A DNA stretch of 42,283 nucleotides from Clostridiaceae bacterium (GTDB lineage Bacteria > Bacillota > Clostridia > Saccharofermentanales > DTU023), in contig JAAYRL010000032.1 of assembly GCA_012518795.1 (NCBI GenBank), positions 1 to 42,283 of the forward strand, in the 5' to 3' direction. Under the pieces are notes generated by a model that was given only the letters and a program-made list of their open reading frames with translations, searched no databases and had not been told where the DNA came from. The position numbers and the translations under genes were made by a program. Below are positions 1 through 7,920 of this stretch, in pieces; within the stretch, counting starts at the first letter, position 1, and the number at the start of each line of letters is the position of its first letter.

Positions 1-33
1 CATGTGTATAACCTCCTTTTACGGAAATTATAC
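1..33 (-). promoter_or_regulatory. Start codon, ribosome site and -10 box of a gene running off the left edge
   Basis: On the minus strand an ATG lies at 3..1, preceded by the strong Shine-Dalgarno AAAGGAGGT (complement of 11-19) with a 7-base gap. A consensus TATAAT is at the complement of 27-32. No good -35 box is seen at 16-18 bases spacing, and the spacer is occupied by a repeated word (see 42-121), which would fit an activated or repressed promoter. Only the start codon of the gene is inside the window, so nothing can be said about its product. Confidence 0.6.
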
Positions 34-41
34 TGATTTTA

Positions 42-121
42 TTATCCGAGGTAATTACAAAAAAGTGTTGATTTAAGCAACTTTTATTAAGTTTCCTCGG
101 ATAACTTTTCTTCTCGGATAA
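42..121. repeat. Three copies of CTCGGATAA, two of them inverted
   Basis: TTATCCGAGG at 42-51 is the exact reverse complement of CCTCGGATAA at 95-104, and CTCGGATAA recurs at 113-121. The first copy also abuts the palindrome GTAATTAC (51-58), and AATTAC follows the third copy. The first copy falls in the -35/spacer region of the minus-strand promoter at the left edge, so the set could be operator sites for that gene. This role is inference; the repeats themselves are seen directly. Confidence 0.55.
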
Positions 122-153
122 ATTACATTATCCCAGATCTAGGATAATGTAAT
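122..153. repeat. Near-perfect 32-base palindrome
   Basis: ATTACATTATCC (122-133) and GGATAATGTAAT (142-153) are exact reverse complements, with the self-complementary AGATCT in the centre (135-140) and one mismatched pair. It overlaps the left boundary of the IS66 remnant. Neither side carries a T-run, so a classical terminator is unlikely. It could be a protein site or a hairpin that marks the deletion endpoint. Confidence 0.7.
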
Positions 154-346
154 CGGTAGGAAGAATTTTCTATTCGCTAACACACCCAGAGGAGCTACTG
201 CCAGTGCTATCCTCTACTCTCTCGTTGAGACAGCCAAAGAAACGGGAGTTGATCCTTATAGTTACTTTGTTTATACCCTTACAGAAGCGGCAAAATTACG
301 TGATGCTGATGAATTCGAGAAAATTGCCGAACTGGAGCCCAATATA
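143..346 (+). pseudogene. Remnant of an IS66-family transposase (C-terminal end)
   Basis: Reading from 143 in one frame gives DNVIGRKNFLFANTPRGA, followed by a stretch containing ASAILYSLVETAKETG and DPYSYFVYTL. This matches the conserved end of IS66 TnpC-type transposases (GRKNFLF-N-P-GA-ASA-Y-ETAK-G--PY-Y). The frame has a stop (TAG 140-142) just upstream and the similarity fades near 346, where the 3' end of the Wzy gene begins. No start, no DDE core and no complete inverted repeat are present. It marks an old insertion or deletion at the downstream end of locus A. Confidence 0.8.
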
Positions 347-355
347 AATTTATTA

Positions 356-1549
356 CTATATTCTTTTAACATAAAACAAACGTTTTCTTTTTCCAACTTG
401 TTTTTCTTTAAAAAAGCAAAGTACAATAGGTAAAGAAACTACAAACACTATATATAATATAAATCCATTATAGTATGCCAGTAGGAAAATGAAAACCTGC
501 AAAAATATTTTGCTCCATACGCTATTAGATACTTTACTCAAATTTAATTGATTTATTATTAAAAGGACAAATCCAATTATTCCATAACCAACTAATGTGT
601 TAATATAGTCATTGTGTCCTTGAATACGGACTCCTAACGATTGATACATATATTCGATAACACCCGGAATACCTACCCCGAATAGTTTTTGGATAAAATT
701 GCTCTTATGCACAAACGCATCGAGTTGTGCTTTTCTATACCATTCGCGTCCACTTGTAACCGACCCATGATCATATGCTATTCTAGTTTTATTAATCAAA
801 GGATTATTTAGCAAAAAATCTGTTTGTTTAGCAATAACAATTAATACTATAATCCCAATAACAAATATTGTTTTCTTTTGTGACTTGTTTTTCATTGATA
901 TATAATCATATATTACCAACAGACTAAGAGCCAAAGCAGCAGATCTCACCCCTGATAATACTGTCATTATTAATATCAATCCCTTTATTATCAAAAAGAA
1001 AAGAGATTTATTCTCTTTGTCATAAAGGGAGACACCGCAGTAAATAACTAATAGTTCATACCCTAATATATGCGGAAGCGAAAAGGGACCAAATAACATC
1101 CACATTTTATCATCCAAATTATATCTGTATCCTACCCCGGTAACAACTGATATAAAAATAAATACAAAAAACAAACATATTGAATAGATAAATTCCTTTT
1201 TATGACTCATAAAAAAAGAATAGTATTCTTCTATTATATTAGGAGATAAAAACAGCAATGAGAATGTAATTATTAGAACATAACTATAAAAATTTACATC
1301 CTTAAAAAAAACGTACTGATCTATTATAAGCATGTACAAAGCATATATAAGAAAAATAATATTGTATAAAAAAAAAGTAGATCTTCTATTAGTTCTTATT
1401 AAAAGATGATTTAAATATATGTATGCAATCACTATTATAGAATAAATAAGTTTGCTTCCTGATAAAAACGGAAAAAAACCAGTTAATGTGTACAGCGGAA
1501 TGATGAGAATTGTCATATGAAATAATAAATACTTTATATTAATCTTCAT
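356..1549 (-). CDS. Wzy-like O-antigen/capsule polymerase (locus A)
   Basis: A 397-residue, very hydrophobic protein with about ten membrane segments, beginning with ATG at 1549. Near residues 305-330 it has the GHNDYINTLVGYGIIGF stretch typical of the O-antigen ligase/polymerase (Wzy/RfaL) family, on the face where lipid-linked repeat units are joined outside the membrane. It is the last gene of locus A and starts 13 bases after the GT2 gene; its own ribosome site is weak, so translation may be coupled. Family identity is fairly safe; polymerase rather than ligase is inferred from the capsule setting. Its substrate cannot be read from sequence. Confidence 0.8.
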   Translation of the reverse strand: MKINIKYLLFHMTILIIPLYTLTGFFPFLSGSKLIYSIIVIAYIYLNHLLIRTNRRSTFFLYNIIFLIYALYMLIIDQYVFFKDVNFYSYVLIITFSLLFLSPNIIEEYYSFFMSHKKEFIYSICLFFVFIFISVVTGVGYRYNLDDKMWMLFGPFSLPHILGYELLVIYCGVSLYDKENKSLFFLIIKGLILIMTVLSGVRSAALALSLLVIYDYISMKNKSQKKTIFVIGIIVLIVIAKQTDFLLNNPLINKTRIAYDHGSVTSGREWYRKAQLDAFVHKSNFIQKLFGVGIPGVIEYMYQSLGVRIQGHNDYINTLVGYGIIGFVLLIINQLNLSKVSNSVWSKIFLQVFIFLLAYYNGFILYIVFVVSLPIVLCFFKEKQVGKRKRLFYVKRI

Positions 1550-1562
1550 TATAATATAATTT

Positions 1563-2528
1563 TCACTTTCTCATATAATGATATTTCAGGATCTTAATCG
1601 TATTTTTCAATCCAAGAAACGAAAGCAAAGCAAATCCTTTGATCCGGTTACAAACTTGATTGTCCAACAGGACGTTTGCACGATTTTCTTTTACCATACT
1701 CCAAAGTCCGTACTCGCGAATATCACTGATTGATATATCGGTACATAAATAAGAAAAGATTATATCAAGAACCTGTGATGAATAAGCATTTTTTATACCA
1801 TATTCCGTAATATCAATATCAGTTGTTAACTGGTTTAAGGCCTCTATCGCATCAAGCCTTTTCACCGAAAATTCAGAACCTGTAATGCTACCGGTTCTAC
1901 GATAGTAAAAATATACAAATTCGTCTCCATATACTATTTTTTGAGACTTGTCTATCACCTTATATATTGTATATAAATCTTCGTGTAGTTTTCCTACAGG
2001 AAATCTAATATTATCAAACAATCTTTTTACATAAAGTTTTGCAGGTGCACTTGTGCTAAATAGATTTGCATAGAGCATTTGGCCAATCGCTTCTTTATTA
2101 TTGTATATACAGATTCTCCCATTACCTAATTTTCCCTCAGAGTTCATATTTTTTGTCATTCTTAATTTTCCAATTGAAATATCAGAATTATTTTCTTTTA
2201 CTAATTTATATAAATAGGCTACCGAATAATCCGGAATGTAATCATCAGAATCGACAAACATAATGTATTTTCCCAATGAAATATCAATACCGACATTTCG
2301 TGCATCTGATAGCCCACCATTAATTTTATGGATGACTTTTATTCGTTCATCTTTTTTCTTAAGAGTATCACATATTTCGCCACTTTTATCTGTTGATCCA
2401 TCATTCACAAGTATAATTTCTATATTTCTGTATAATTGAGACATTATGCTATCAACACAATTATTTATATAATGTTCCACATTATATACTGGAACAATAA
2501 TGCTAATAAGTTCACTGTCATTTCTCAT
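1563..2528 (-). CDS. Family 2 glycosyltransferase (GT-A fold)
   Basis: A 321-residue cytoplasmic enzyme that should add one sugar from a nucleotide-sugar donor to the lipid-linked repeat unit. The N-terminus carries SIIVPVYNVEHYI, the nucleotide-binding VNDGSTD (residues 41-47), the GGLSDARN stretch and the metal-binding DSDD (93-96), the classic GT2 order. The C-terminal third is not diagnostic. It begins with ATG at 2528, 43 bases after the preceding GT4 gene, and is followed closely by the polymerase. Donor and linkage are unknown. Confidence 0.9.
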   Translation of the reverse strand: MRNDSELISIIVPVYNVEHYINNCVDSIMSQLYRNIEIILVNDGSTDKSGEICDTLKKKDERIKVIHKINGGLSDARNVGIDISLGKYIMFVDSDDYIPDYSVAYLYKLVKENNSDISIGKLRMTKNMNSEGKLGNGRICIYNNKEAIGQMLYANLFSTSAPAKLYVKRLFDNIRFPVGKLHEDLYTIYKVIDKSQKIVYGDEFVYFYYRRTGSITGSEFSVKRLDAIEALNQLTTDIDITEYGIKNAYSSQVLDIIFSYLCTDISISDIREYGLWSMVKENRANVLLDNQVCNRIKGFALLSFLGLKNTIKILKYHYMRK

Positions 2529-2571
2529 ATTCAGTATTCCGACTTTCTACGAAAGGTATCAATAGGGTTTA

Positions 2572-3900
2572 TTAAACACATTGATTTTTATTTGCTTCAG
2601 AATCACTTTTTAGCAGGTTTTCGTATATTTTCTGATATTTCTTGTTTTTCTCCTGCCATGTGTAATTTTCTGCTTTTATTCGTGCATTAATTCCTCGTCT
2701 TTTCACTTCGTCTGGACAGTATATGCACTCCAGAATAGCTCTTTTCAAATTTTCAATGTATGACTCCTTATCACTTCCATCGTAGAGCCAGCCTGTGTTC
2801 TCATCAATAAGTGTTGCTCCTCCAAATTTATTAATCGTAATTACCGGAATCCCCTTTGAGATTGCCTCCAACAATACCGTTCCGGTTGATTCTCGTATAC
2901 TTGGCATAATCAAAACATCTGCTTTAGCGTATTCCCTCTCCATTTCAAAATAAGGAACTTTTCCCGTAAATTGCACGTGTTGCTTCAGATTTTTATCTCT
3001 TTTGCAGCGTTTACGCAGACGGAACAATTCTGGACCATCGCCAACAATTATTACTTGATAATTTGATGTTTCCGAAATTCTTGATAACGCATCAAAAAGA
3101 AAGTCTAAGCCTTTTATATAAAGCATTCGACCTACTACTAAAAATGTACAGCAGTTATTTGTTTTATCAATTTTATTATCCTTTATACCTACTACAACTT
3201 CAGTCATGGATTCCTTGTAAGTTATATTTTTTCCCATATTCCTATCCTCTACACTCTCCGTTTTCACTAGCTCATCTGTTCTAAGTCCGTTATCAAAAAC
3301 AAGTTCAGAGGGGCAATTCCACCCACCCCCGAGAAATTCCTGTGTTTCTTTATTTGCAAACATAATATAATCACAACGATTCAGTTTTCCGGTAACTTTT
3401 AATTTGAACCGGAACAAATAATTAACAATTGTCCTAACAATTTCTATAATTTCATGTCCTATTGCATAGTCTTTTAGACCTTGTGGAATACGCTGACCAG
3501 CACCTAGTGGTCCACACACAAATTTTACATCTGCTATTTTTCCATAGTCTCCAATCGCACGAAACTCAATTGGAGTAATTTGATGTATGATATCAACTTT
3601 ATTCTCCGAACATATCCTTTTAACAAGTGTAAAGACACGTCTGTTCCACGCATTAAGCCTTCCGGAATACAAAAAACCCTTGAAAACTTTTTTATAGACT
3701 TCAGGTATATCTATATAGTAAAACTCTATGTTTTCAAGCCGATGTTCTTTTAAATATTTTTCAATCGGCTTTCTTTGTTCCTCTTTTGTAATTACCCAAA
3801 CTCTATTTGTCTTTGAACTCTCATACGGAACACACCAACCGATTTTATCTTCACTCCCCAAAAATGGACTACATGAATAAGCTATATAGAGAATATTCAT
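2572..3900 (-). CDS. Family 4 glycosyltransferase (GT-B fold)
   Basis: A 442-residue retaining-type glycosyltransferase. The C-terminal Rossmann domain shows FLVVGRMLYIKGLDFL (about 253-268), VGDGPE (286-291), and the donor-site EX7E pair E337/E345 in RESTGTVLLEA. The N-terminal domain starts NILYIAYSCSPFLGSE. A lysine/threonine-rich stretch at about 211-245 between the two domains is longer than usual. It begins with ATG at 3900, 45 bases after the radical SAM gene. It should extend the locus A repeat unit; sugar and acceptor are not predictable. Confidence 0.88.
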   Translation of the reverse strand: MNILYIAYSCSPFLGSEDKIGWCVPYESSKTNRVWVITKEEQRKPIEKYLKEHRLENIEFYYIDIPEVYKKVFKGFLYSGRLNAWNRRVFTLVKRICSENKVDIIHQITPIEFRAIGDYGKIADVKFVCGPLGAGQRIPQGLKDYAIGHEIIEIVRTIVNYLFRFKLKVTGKLNRCDYIMFANKETQEFLGGGWNCPSELVFDNGLRTDELVKTESVEDRNMGKNITYKESMTEVVVGIKDNKIDKTNNCCTFLVVGRMLYIKGLDFLFDALSRISETSNYQVIIVGDGPELFRLRKRCKRDKNLKQHVQFTGKVPYFEMEREYAKADVLIMPSIRESTGTVLLEAISKGIPVITINKFGGATLIDENTGWLYDGSDKESYIENLKRAILECIYCPDEVKRRGINARIKAENYTWQEKNKKYQKIYENLLKSDSEANKNQCV

Positions 3901-3945
3901 TACTTCCTCTCCGTCTATTATGCCATATCAGCAATCATAATTTCT

Positions 3946-5085
3946 TCATCGTTTCTTTGTTTTTATTAACTGAGCTTTGCTAGCTTCGCTCAAACCATCA
4001 TTTACTACCGCATTAAAATCACACGTGCTGCACTTGTCAAGCTCTTCCTTGATAACTCTACCGTCACGATAATCACGACAAATCTTTAATTCGTACATAC
4101 TATAAGGACGCTTGGTAAACAGTGCCTTAAACTTATGTAACAAAACCCACATTGCCGGCTTCCAGATATATTTGTGCATCGCTGGGGAAACAGAGCCAAT
4201 CATCCAACAATTACGATCACAGCAGCGAACTTTCTTGCGTACTTTTTCGGCTTCCGGGCTGTTCCATAGCTCATCCCAGGTCTGGATATTAAGGTTACCC
4301 ATAACTTCTTTGTCTTTGGTGCCATTACAAGGCATAACATCACCATATGGATCAATGAAAAAGGTGTCAAAGCTCATATCACAAGGTAATAGGCGCTTCT
4401 GACTGTAAATGTAATTGATCAGACCATGATTAAAGTAAGCACGAAACCACTTTTTCGGGCTATTACTACGAAGCAATTTATTGATCAGATTTTCAAAGTT
4501 CTTAGCAACCATCGGACGGTCATGGATTATATTTCTAGATTCCACAAAGTAAAAGCTATTATGTAGGGATGCAGTTGCAAATTCCATACCCAGCTCATTA
4601 GAGATATCATATAGAGGCACCAGATCAGGAGCATTCCGATCCTGCACAGTCATGCCAAAGCCAACATCTTTCATGCCCATACTCCGCAAAGTCTTCAGAG
4701 TTTTGTATCCACGTTGATAACCATCCGGCAAACCTCGGATTTCATTGTTTGTCTGCTCCAGACCTTCAATAGAAATACGAATACCGATCTGCGGAAATTC
4801 TTTACAGAGGTCAATAATACGGTCGGTAAAGAATCCGTTGGTCGAAATAACTATTCGGTCAGATTTCTTATATAGCTCGCATACTATATCCTTCAAATCA
4901 GTGCGGATAAAAGGCTCACCGCCGGTGATATTTGTGAAGTACATCTTCGGCAGCTTCTTGATTGTTTCGATACTAATTTCTTCTTCCGGTTTAGAAGGTG
5001 CTTTATAACGATTGCACATAGAACAACGAGCATTGCAACGGTAAGTGACTATAACTGTGCCATTTAACTTTTTCTCTTTAGACAT
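3946..5085 (-). CDS. Radical SAM/SPASM-domain protein in the capsule locus
   Basis: A 379-residue enzyme with the radical SAM cluster motif C17-X3-C21-X2-C24 in TYRCNARCSMCNRY, followed by the GGEPFIR SAM-binding stretch. The C-terminal half carries a SPASM-like set of cysteines (LPCDMS, MPCNGTKD, RCCDRNC, and CSTCDF near the end) for extra Fe-S clusters. Such proteins modify peptides or small molecules by radical chemistry; here, sandwiched between glycosyltransferases, sugar oxidation or epimerisation is an inference. Start is ATG 5085 with the strong site TAGGAGAATG; the first 22 bases overlap the end of the acyltransferase gene, so the two are translationally linked. No RiPP precursor peptide is evident nearby. 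Confidence 0.85.
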   Translation of the reverse strand: MSKEKKLNGTVIVTYRCNARCSMCNRYKAPSKPEEEISIETIKKLPKMYFTNITGGEPFIRTDLKDIVCELYKKSDRIVISTNGFFTDRIIDLCKEFPQIGIRISIEGLEQTNNEIRGLPDGYQRGYKTLKTLRSMGMKDVGFGMTVQDRNAPDLVPLYDISNELGMEFATASLHNSFYFVESRNIIHDRPMVAKNFENLINKLLRSNSPKKWFRAYFNHGLINYIYSQKRLLPCDMSFDTFFIDPYGDVMPCNGTKDKEVMGNLNIQTWDELWNSPEAEKVRKKVRCCDRNCWMIGSVSPAMHKYIWKPAMWVLLHKFKALFTKRPYSMYELKICRDYRDGRVIKEELDKCSTCDFNAVVNDGLSEASKAQLIKTKKR

Positions 5086-6119
5086 GATTTCATTCTCCTA
5101 TTAACAATCAAAGCTTCAATTTTATTTAAGAACCACTTGGAACATATCGAGAACACAACAGAGCCTAAAATAACTGCTAGTACCGTGAAGATATATGCAA
5201 GCAAACCATCACCAAATAAATACACAAGGTGTAACTTTTCAAGCGCACGATAAATCACCATATGGCACAAGTAAATCTCGAAGCTGACGCCACCTAGAAA
5301 CTTGGCAACCGGATTGACCAATACCCCCCTCGATTTTGAGCCAAGAGTATAAATAAGTGCTGCTGCACAGAAAGCCAGTATTGTTGTTGTAGAAGCTCCA
5401 ATGACAAAATAAGCAACTATAGTCCCAAGCAAGACCAGAATAGCAATAAACTTATATTTGATAGCAAACTCAAATAGTTCTTTTCTATAGAGATAAATCA
5501 GACCGCCAGACATAAAGTACACAGCACAATAAAGAATATTTGTTCTTGCACTAAAATTAACTACCGCTTGATCAGCAATATGATGGGCATCAAAAAAATA
5601 GCTACTGCACACAAAATTGTAAATTGCAGAACACACCAAGGCCAACCAAGCTGTTTTCCTGTTTTTCAGCAAGAAACAGATAAACGGAAACAACAAATAA
5701 AATACAAAAATAACAGCCAATGTCCAACTTACACCAATAACTGAAATATTCATATTAGGCAAAAGTCCCTGACATAACGTAAGGTTTGCAAATACTTCAT
5801 AAATTGCCTCCTTGCTTGGCGATATCACAAAATCCAACGTACAAAGAAAAGCAAAGTACGGCCAGATTTTCATATATCTTCTTGTATAGAACTCTCCGAT
5901 TCCGATTGTCTTATTCTTGAATTTCTGGTAATAGCCGCAACACATTCCAAATCCGCTGACCATCATAAAAAGAAATACGAAATTTGTAAAAGAAGGAATC
6001 AGCTGTTCAAACACAAATCCCTCTACTGCATACCGTCCATTTGCCAGAACGTGCATAAGTATAATACCGAGGATGGCATATGCCTTCAAACCATCAATTC
6101 CTTCATATCTTTTTATCAT
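5064..6119 (-). CDS. Membrane acyltransferase, acyltransferase-3 family
   Basis: About 351 residues with some ten membrane segments. The N-terminus GIDGLKAYAILGIILMHV and the C-terminal SFEIYLCHMVIYRAL are typical of acyltransferase-3 (OatA/NodX-like) proteins, which O-acetylate cell-surface sugars using a cytoplasmic acyl donor; the LMHV histidine is the expected catalytic residue. I choose ATG 6119, ten bases after GGAGG; a TTG at 6122 is also possible. The start overlaps the stop of the broken glycosyltransferase (6103), and the 3' end overlaps the radical SAM gene. A polysaccharide decoration role is inferred from family and context. Confidence 0.85.
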   Translation of the reverse strand: MIKRYEGIDGLKAYAILGIILMHVLANGRYAVEGFVFEQLIPSFTNFVFLFMMVSGFGMCCGYYQKFKNKTIGIGEFYTRRYMKIWPYFAFLCTLDFVISPSKEAIYEVFANLTLCQGLLPNMNISVIGVSWTLAVIFVFYLLFPFICFLLKNRKTAWLALVCSAIYNFVCSSYFFDAHHIADQAVVNFSARTNILYCAVYFMSGGLIYLYRKELFEFAIKYKFIAILVLLGTIVAYFVIGASTTTILAFCAAALIYTLGSKSRGVLVNPVAKFLGGVSFEIYLCHMVIYRALEKLHLVYLFGDGLLAYIFTVLAVILGSVVFSICSKWFLNKIEALIVNRRMKSCLKRKS

Positions 6120-6705
6120 CAACTAGCATCCTCCATAGAGTCTTTGCATATTTCTCTTCTGAGCACTCAGTTTCAAAAAAGTTCTTAAATGCTTTAGCAC
6201 AGTTGTTAGCTTCTTCTGTATGTTGCAGATAGTATTGAATTTTGTTCTTCCAATCTTCCACAGATTTTCCATATAGTGCACCCCATCCATTTGTAAAATA
6301 TTCTTGTTTTATCACAGTATCTGATGTAACCAGCATCTTGCCGTTGGCTGCCGCCTGATAAAAAAATCAATCCAGCCGGAGACTCGATATCTAACGGCAT
6401 AACTACTTACAGTGACTGACACATTAATTCAAGGAATTTCCTTTCAGGAACATCTGATTTTACTTGCATATTATTGACAAAGTTCTTTTTGTAGTGTTCA
6501 AACTTGTTCTTCGACATAACACAGATAAAAGTTACATTAGGCATTGCCTTTGCAATTTGAATTAGCACCCAAGTCACAACCATTTCTTTTATTGAATTGC
6601 ATTCTTAGAAGCATAGACCTGCTGAATAGAGGCTGTTTCATAGCTATTCCAAAAAAAAAACATGTTCTGTTTATCCACCGGATTATCAAATAGTATATAA
6701 AACAT
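6103..6705 (-). pseudogene. Broken glycosyltransferase (C-terminal domain, GT-B type)
   Basis: Joining three frames gives a sensible protein: MFYILFDNPVDKQN and WNSYETASIQQVYASKN from ATG 6705, then NSIKEMVVTWVLIQIAKAMP and VKSDVPERKFLELMCQS, then VVMPLDIESPAGLIF, then YQAAANGKMLVTSDT through to the TGA at 6103. Lesions: a frameshift near 6600, an in-frame TAA at 6407-6409, and a frameshift in an A7 run at 6360-6366 (one extra base). The ESPAGLIFYQAAANGK stretch resembles the donor-site region of GT4 enzymes. The usual N-terminal domain is missing, so it may also be deleted internally. Several lesions make one sequencing error an unlikely explanation. Confidence 0.8.
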
Positions 6706-6717
6706 CTGTTTATTTCC

Positions 6718-7920
6718 TTACTGATAAACCTCCATTAGCTTCTCATAATACTCATCAATCGTATCAAAACTGATATCCTTGCAGTTCGCACTATAATCTT
6801 TACATAGCTCTCTATCATCCCATAATACCCGAATCTTCCTCTTAAGCTCTTCAGCATTTCCGCTCTCAAACAGCTCACCAGTCTTGCCTACCTGAATCAG
6901 CTCCGGTATACCACCAATATCAGCTCCCAGTACCGGCGTACCATACGTCTGCGACTCCAGTACAGAGAACCCTAAAACCTCATACCATTCAGACGGACAA
7001 ATAGAAAACCTTGCCTCCCGGATTAGCTTTTCCAGTGCAGCGCCTTTTTGGAAGCCTACGTTCTTAACATTCCTCGCCACGCCGTTTACACTTTCTTCCA
7101 ACGAACCGGAACCGGCAAAAACAAATTGAATATCCGGCAATTCCTTGCAGACTTTGAGTAGCGTGCCGATACCTTTTTCCTCCGAAAATCGGCCAAAGTA
7201 TAGTACATAGTTCTTTTTATCCGTACTTTTACTCTCTATTTTATCAACAAAATGGTGCATCATCACTGTTTTCGGTGCAAACAGCGGATTGGTATCTAAC
7301 TTAGTCTTCATAAAGTTGGAGGGGCAGATAATTATATCGATGTATTTGTAGACACCGTTCCGTTTCCAAAACTCAGCTTCCATCATGCCGACGATACTTT
7401 TCGCCATTGATCCGTGAATACACTTACCCCTAATACAGTTGAAAAAGTAGCCACCTAAGCACTTTTCGCAGTTTTGACGGGTATTTGGATTATTTAACAT
7501 GTGGTTCGGACAGACAAGCTGATAATCATGTGCCGTATAGATGATCTTGCAATCCTTCACGGTTTCCGACCTCCACTTCACAATTTCCAGAATCACGGAA
7601 GGGGTCAGCTGATAATTAAAGTTATTCAAATGGCAGACATCCGGCCTGAAGTCATCCAGCACCTTCCGTATTTGTATACGTGCCTCTTTGCTGTAAATCG
7701 TCTTGAATGGATAAGTCAGTTTGGTCAGTTTGAAACCATTGTGGAAATTCATGTTACTCGTATAGGCATTAACACGATTTCCAACACAACGTTCATTGTG
7801 TTCCATGCCGAAATACTGTACCTCATGTCCCATTTTTTTCAGCATTTCGCCCAGTTTGAATATGTAGGTTTCACTGCCTCCATTCGGATGCAGAAATTTG
7901 TTAATCATCAATACTCGCAC
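6718..7920 (-). CDS. Family 4 glycosyltransferase
   Basis: A 400-residue GT-B enzyme. The N-terminus is MINKFLHPNGGSETYIF (glycine-rich acceptor-side loop); the C-terminal domain has VLYFGRFSEEKGIGTLL, FAGSGSLEE and the EX7E pair in EVLGFSVLES. A cysteine cluster CEKCLGGYFFNCIRGKC near 150-166 is common in this GT4 subgroup. The start is GTG at 7920, directly after the stop of the preceding gene and 4-6 bases from GGGGAGAAG; the next ATG (codon 5) is too close to that site to fit as well. It should add one sugar to the locus A repeat. Confidence 0.9.
   Translation of the reverse strand: MRVLMINKFLHPNGGSETYIFKLGEMLKKMGHEVQYFGMEHNERCVGNRVNAYTSNMNFHNGFKLTKLTYPFKTIYSKEARIQIRKVLDDFRPDVCHLNNFNYQLTPSVILEIVKWRSETVKDCKIIYTAHDYQLVCPNHMLNNPNTRQNCEKCLGGYFFNCIRGKCIHGSMAKSIVGMMEAEFWKRNGVYKYIDIIICPSNFMKTKLDTNPLFAPKTVMMHHFVDKIESKSTDKKNYVLYFGRFSEEKGIGTLLKVCKELPDIQFVFAGSGSLEESVNGVARNVKNVGFQKGAALEKLIREARFSICPSEWYEVLGFSVLESQTYGTPVLGADIGGIPELIQVGKTGELFESGNAEELKRKIRVLWDDRELCKDYSANCKDISFDTIDEYYEKLMEVYQ

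Noticed and set aside
122-153. Rho-independent terminator
   Set aside because: The stem is strong but is followed by no T-run in either direction.
3946-5085. RiPP maturase with a hidden precursor peptide
   Set aside because: No short gene with a ribosome site and leader-like sequence is present between 3.9 and 6.7 kb; all neighbours are sugar enzymes.
6206-6400. A separate small gene of 64 codons beginning MPLDIESPAG
   Set aside because: It is one segment of the frameshifted glycosyltransferase; after the A7 run its frame gives non-protein-like text while the neighbouring frame continues the domain.
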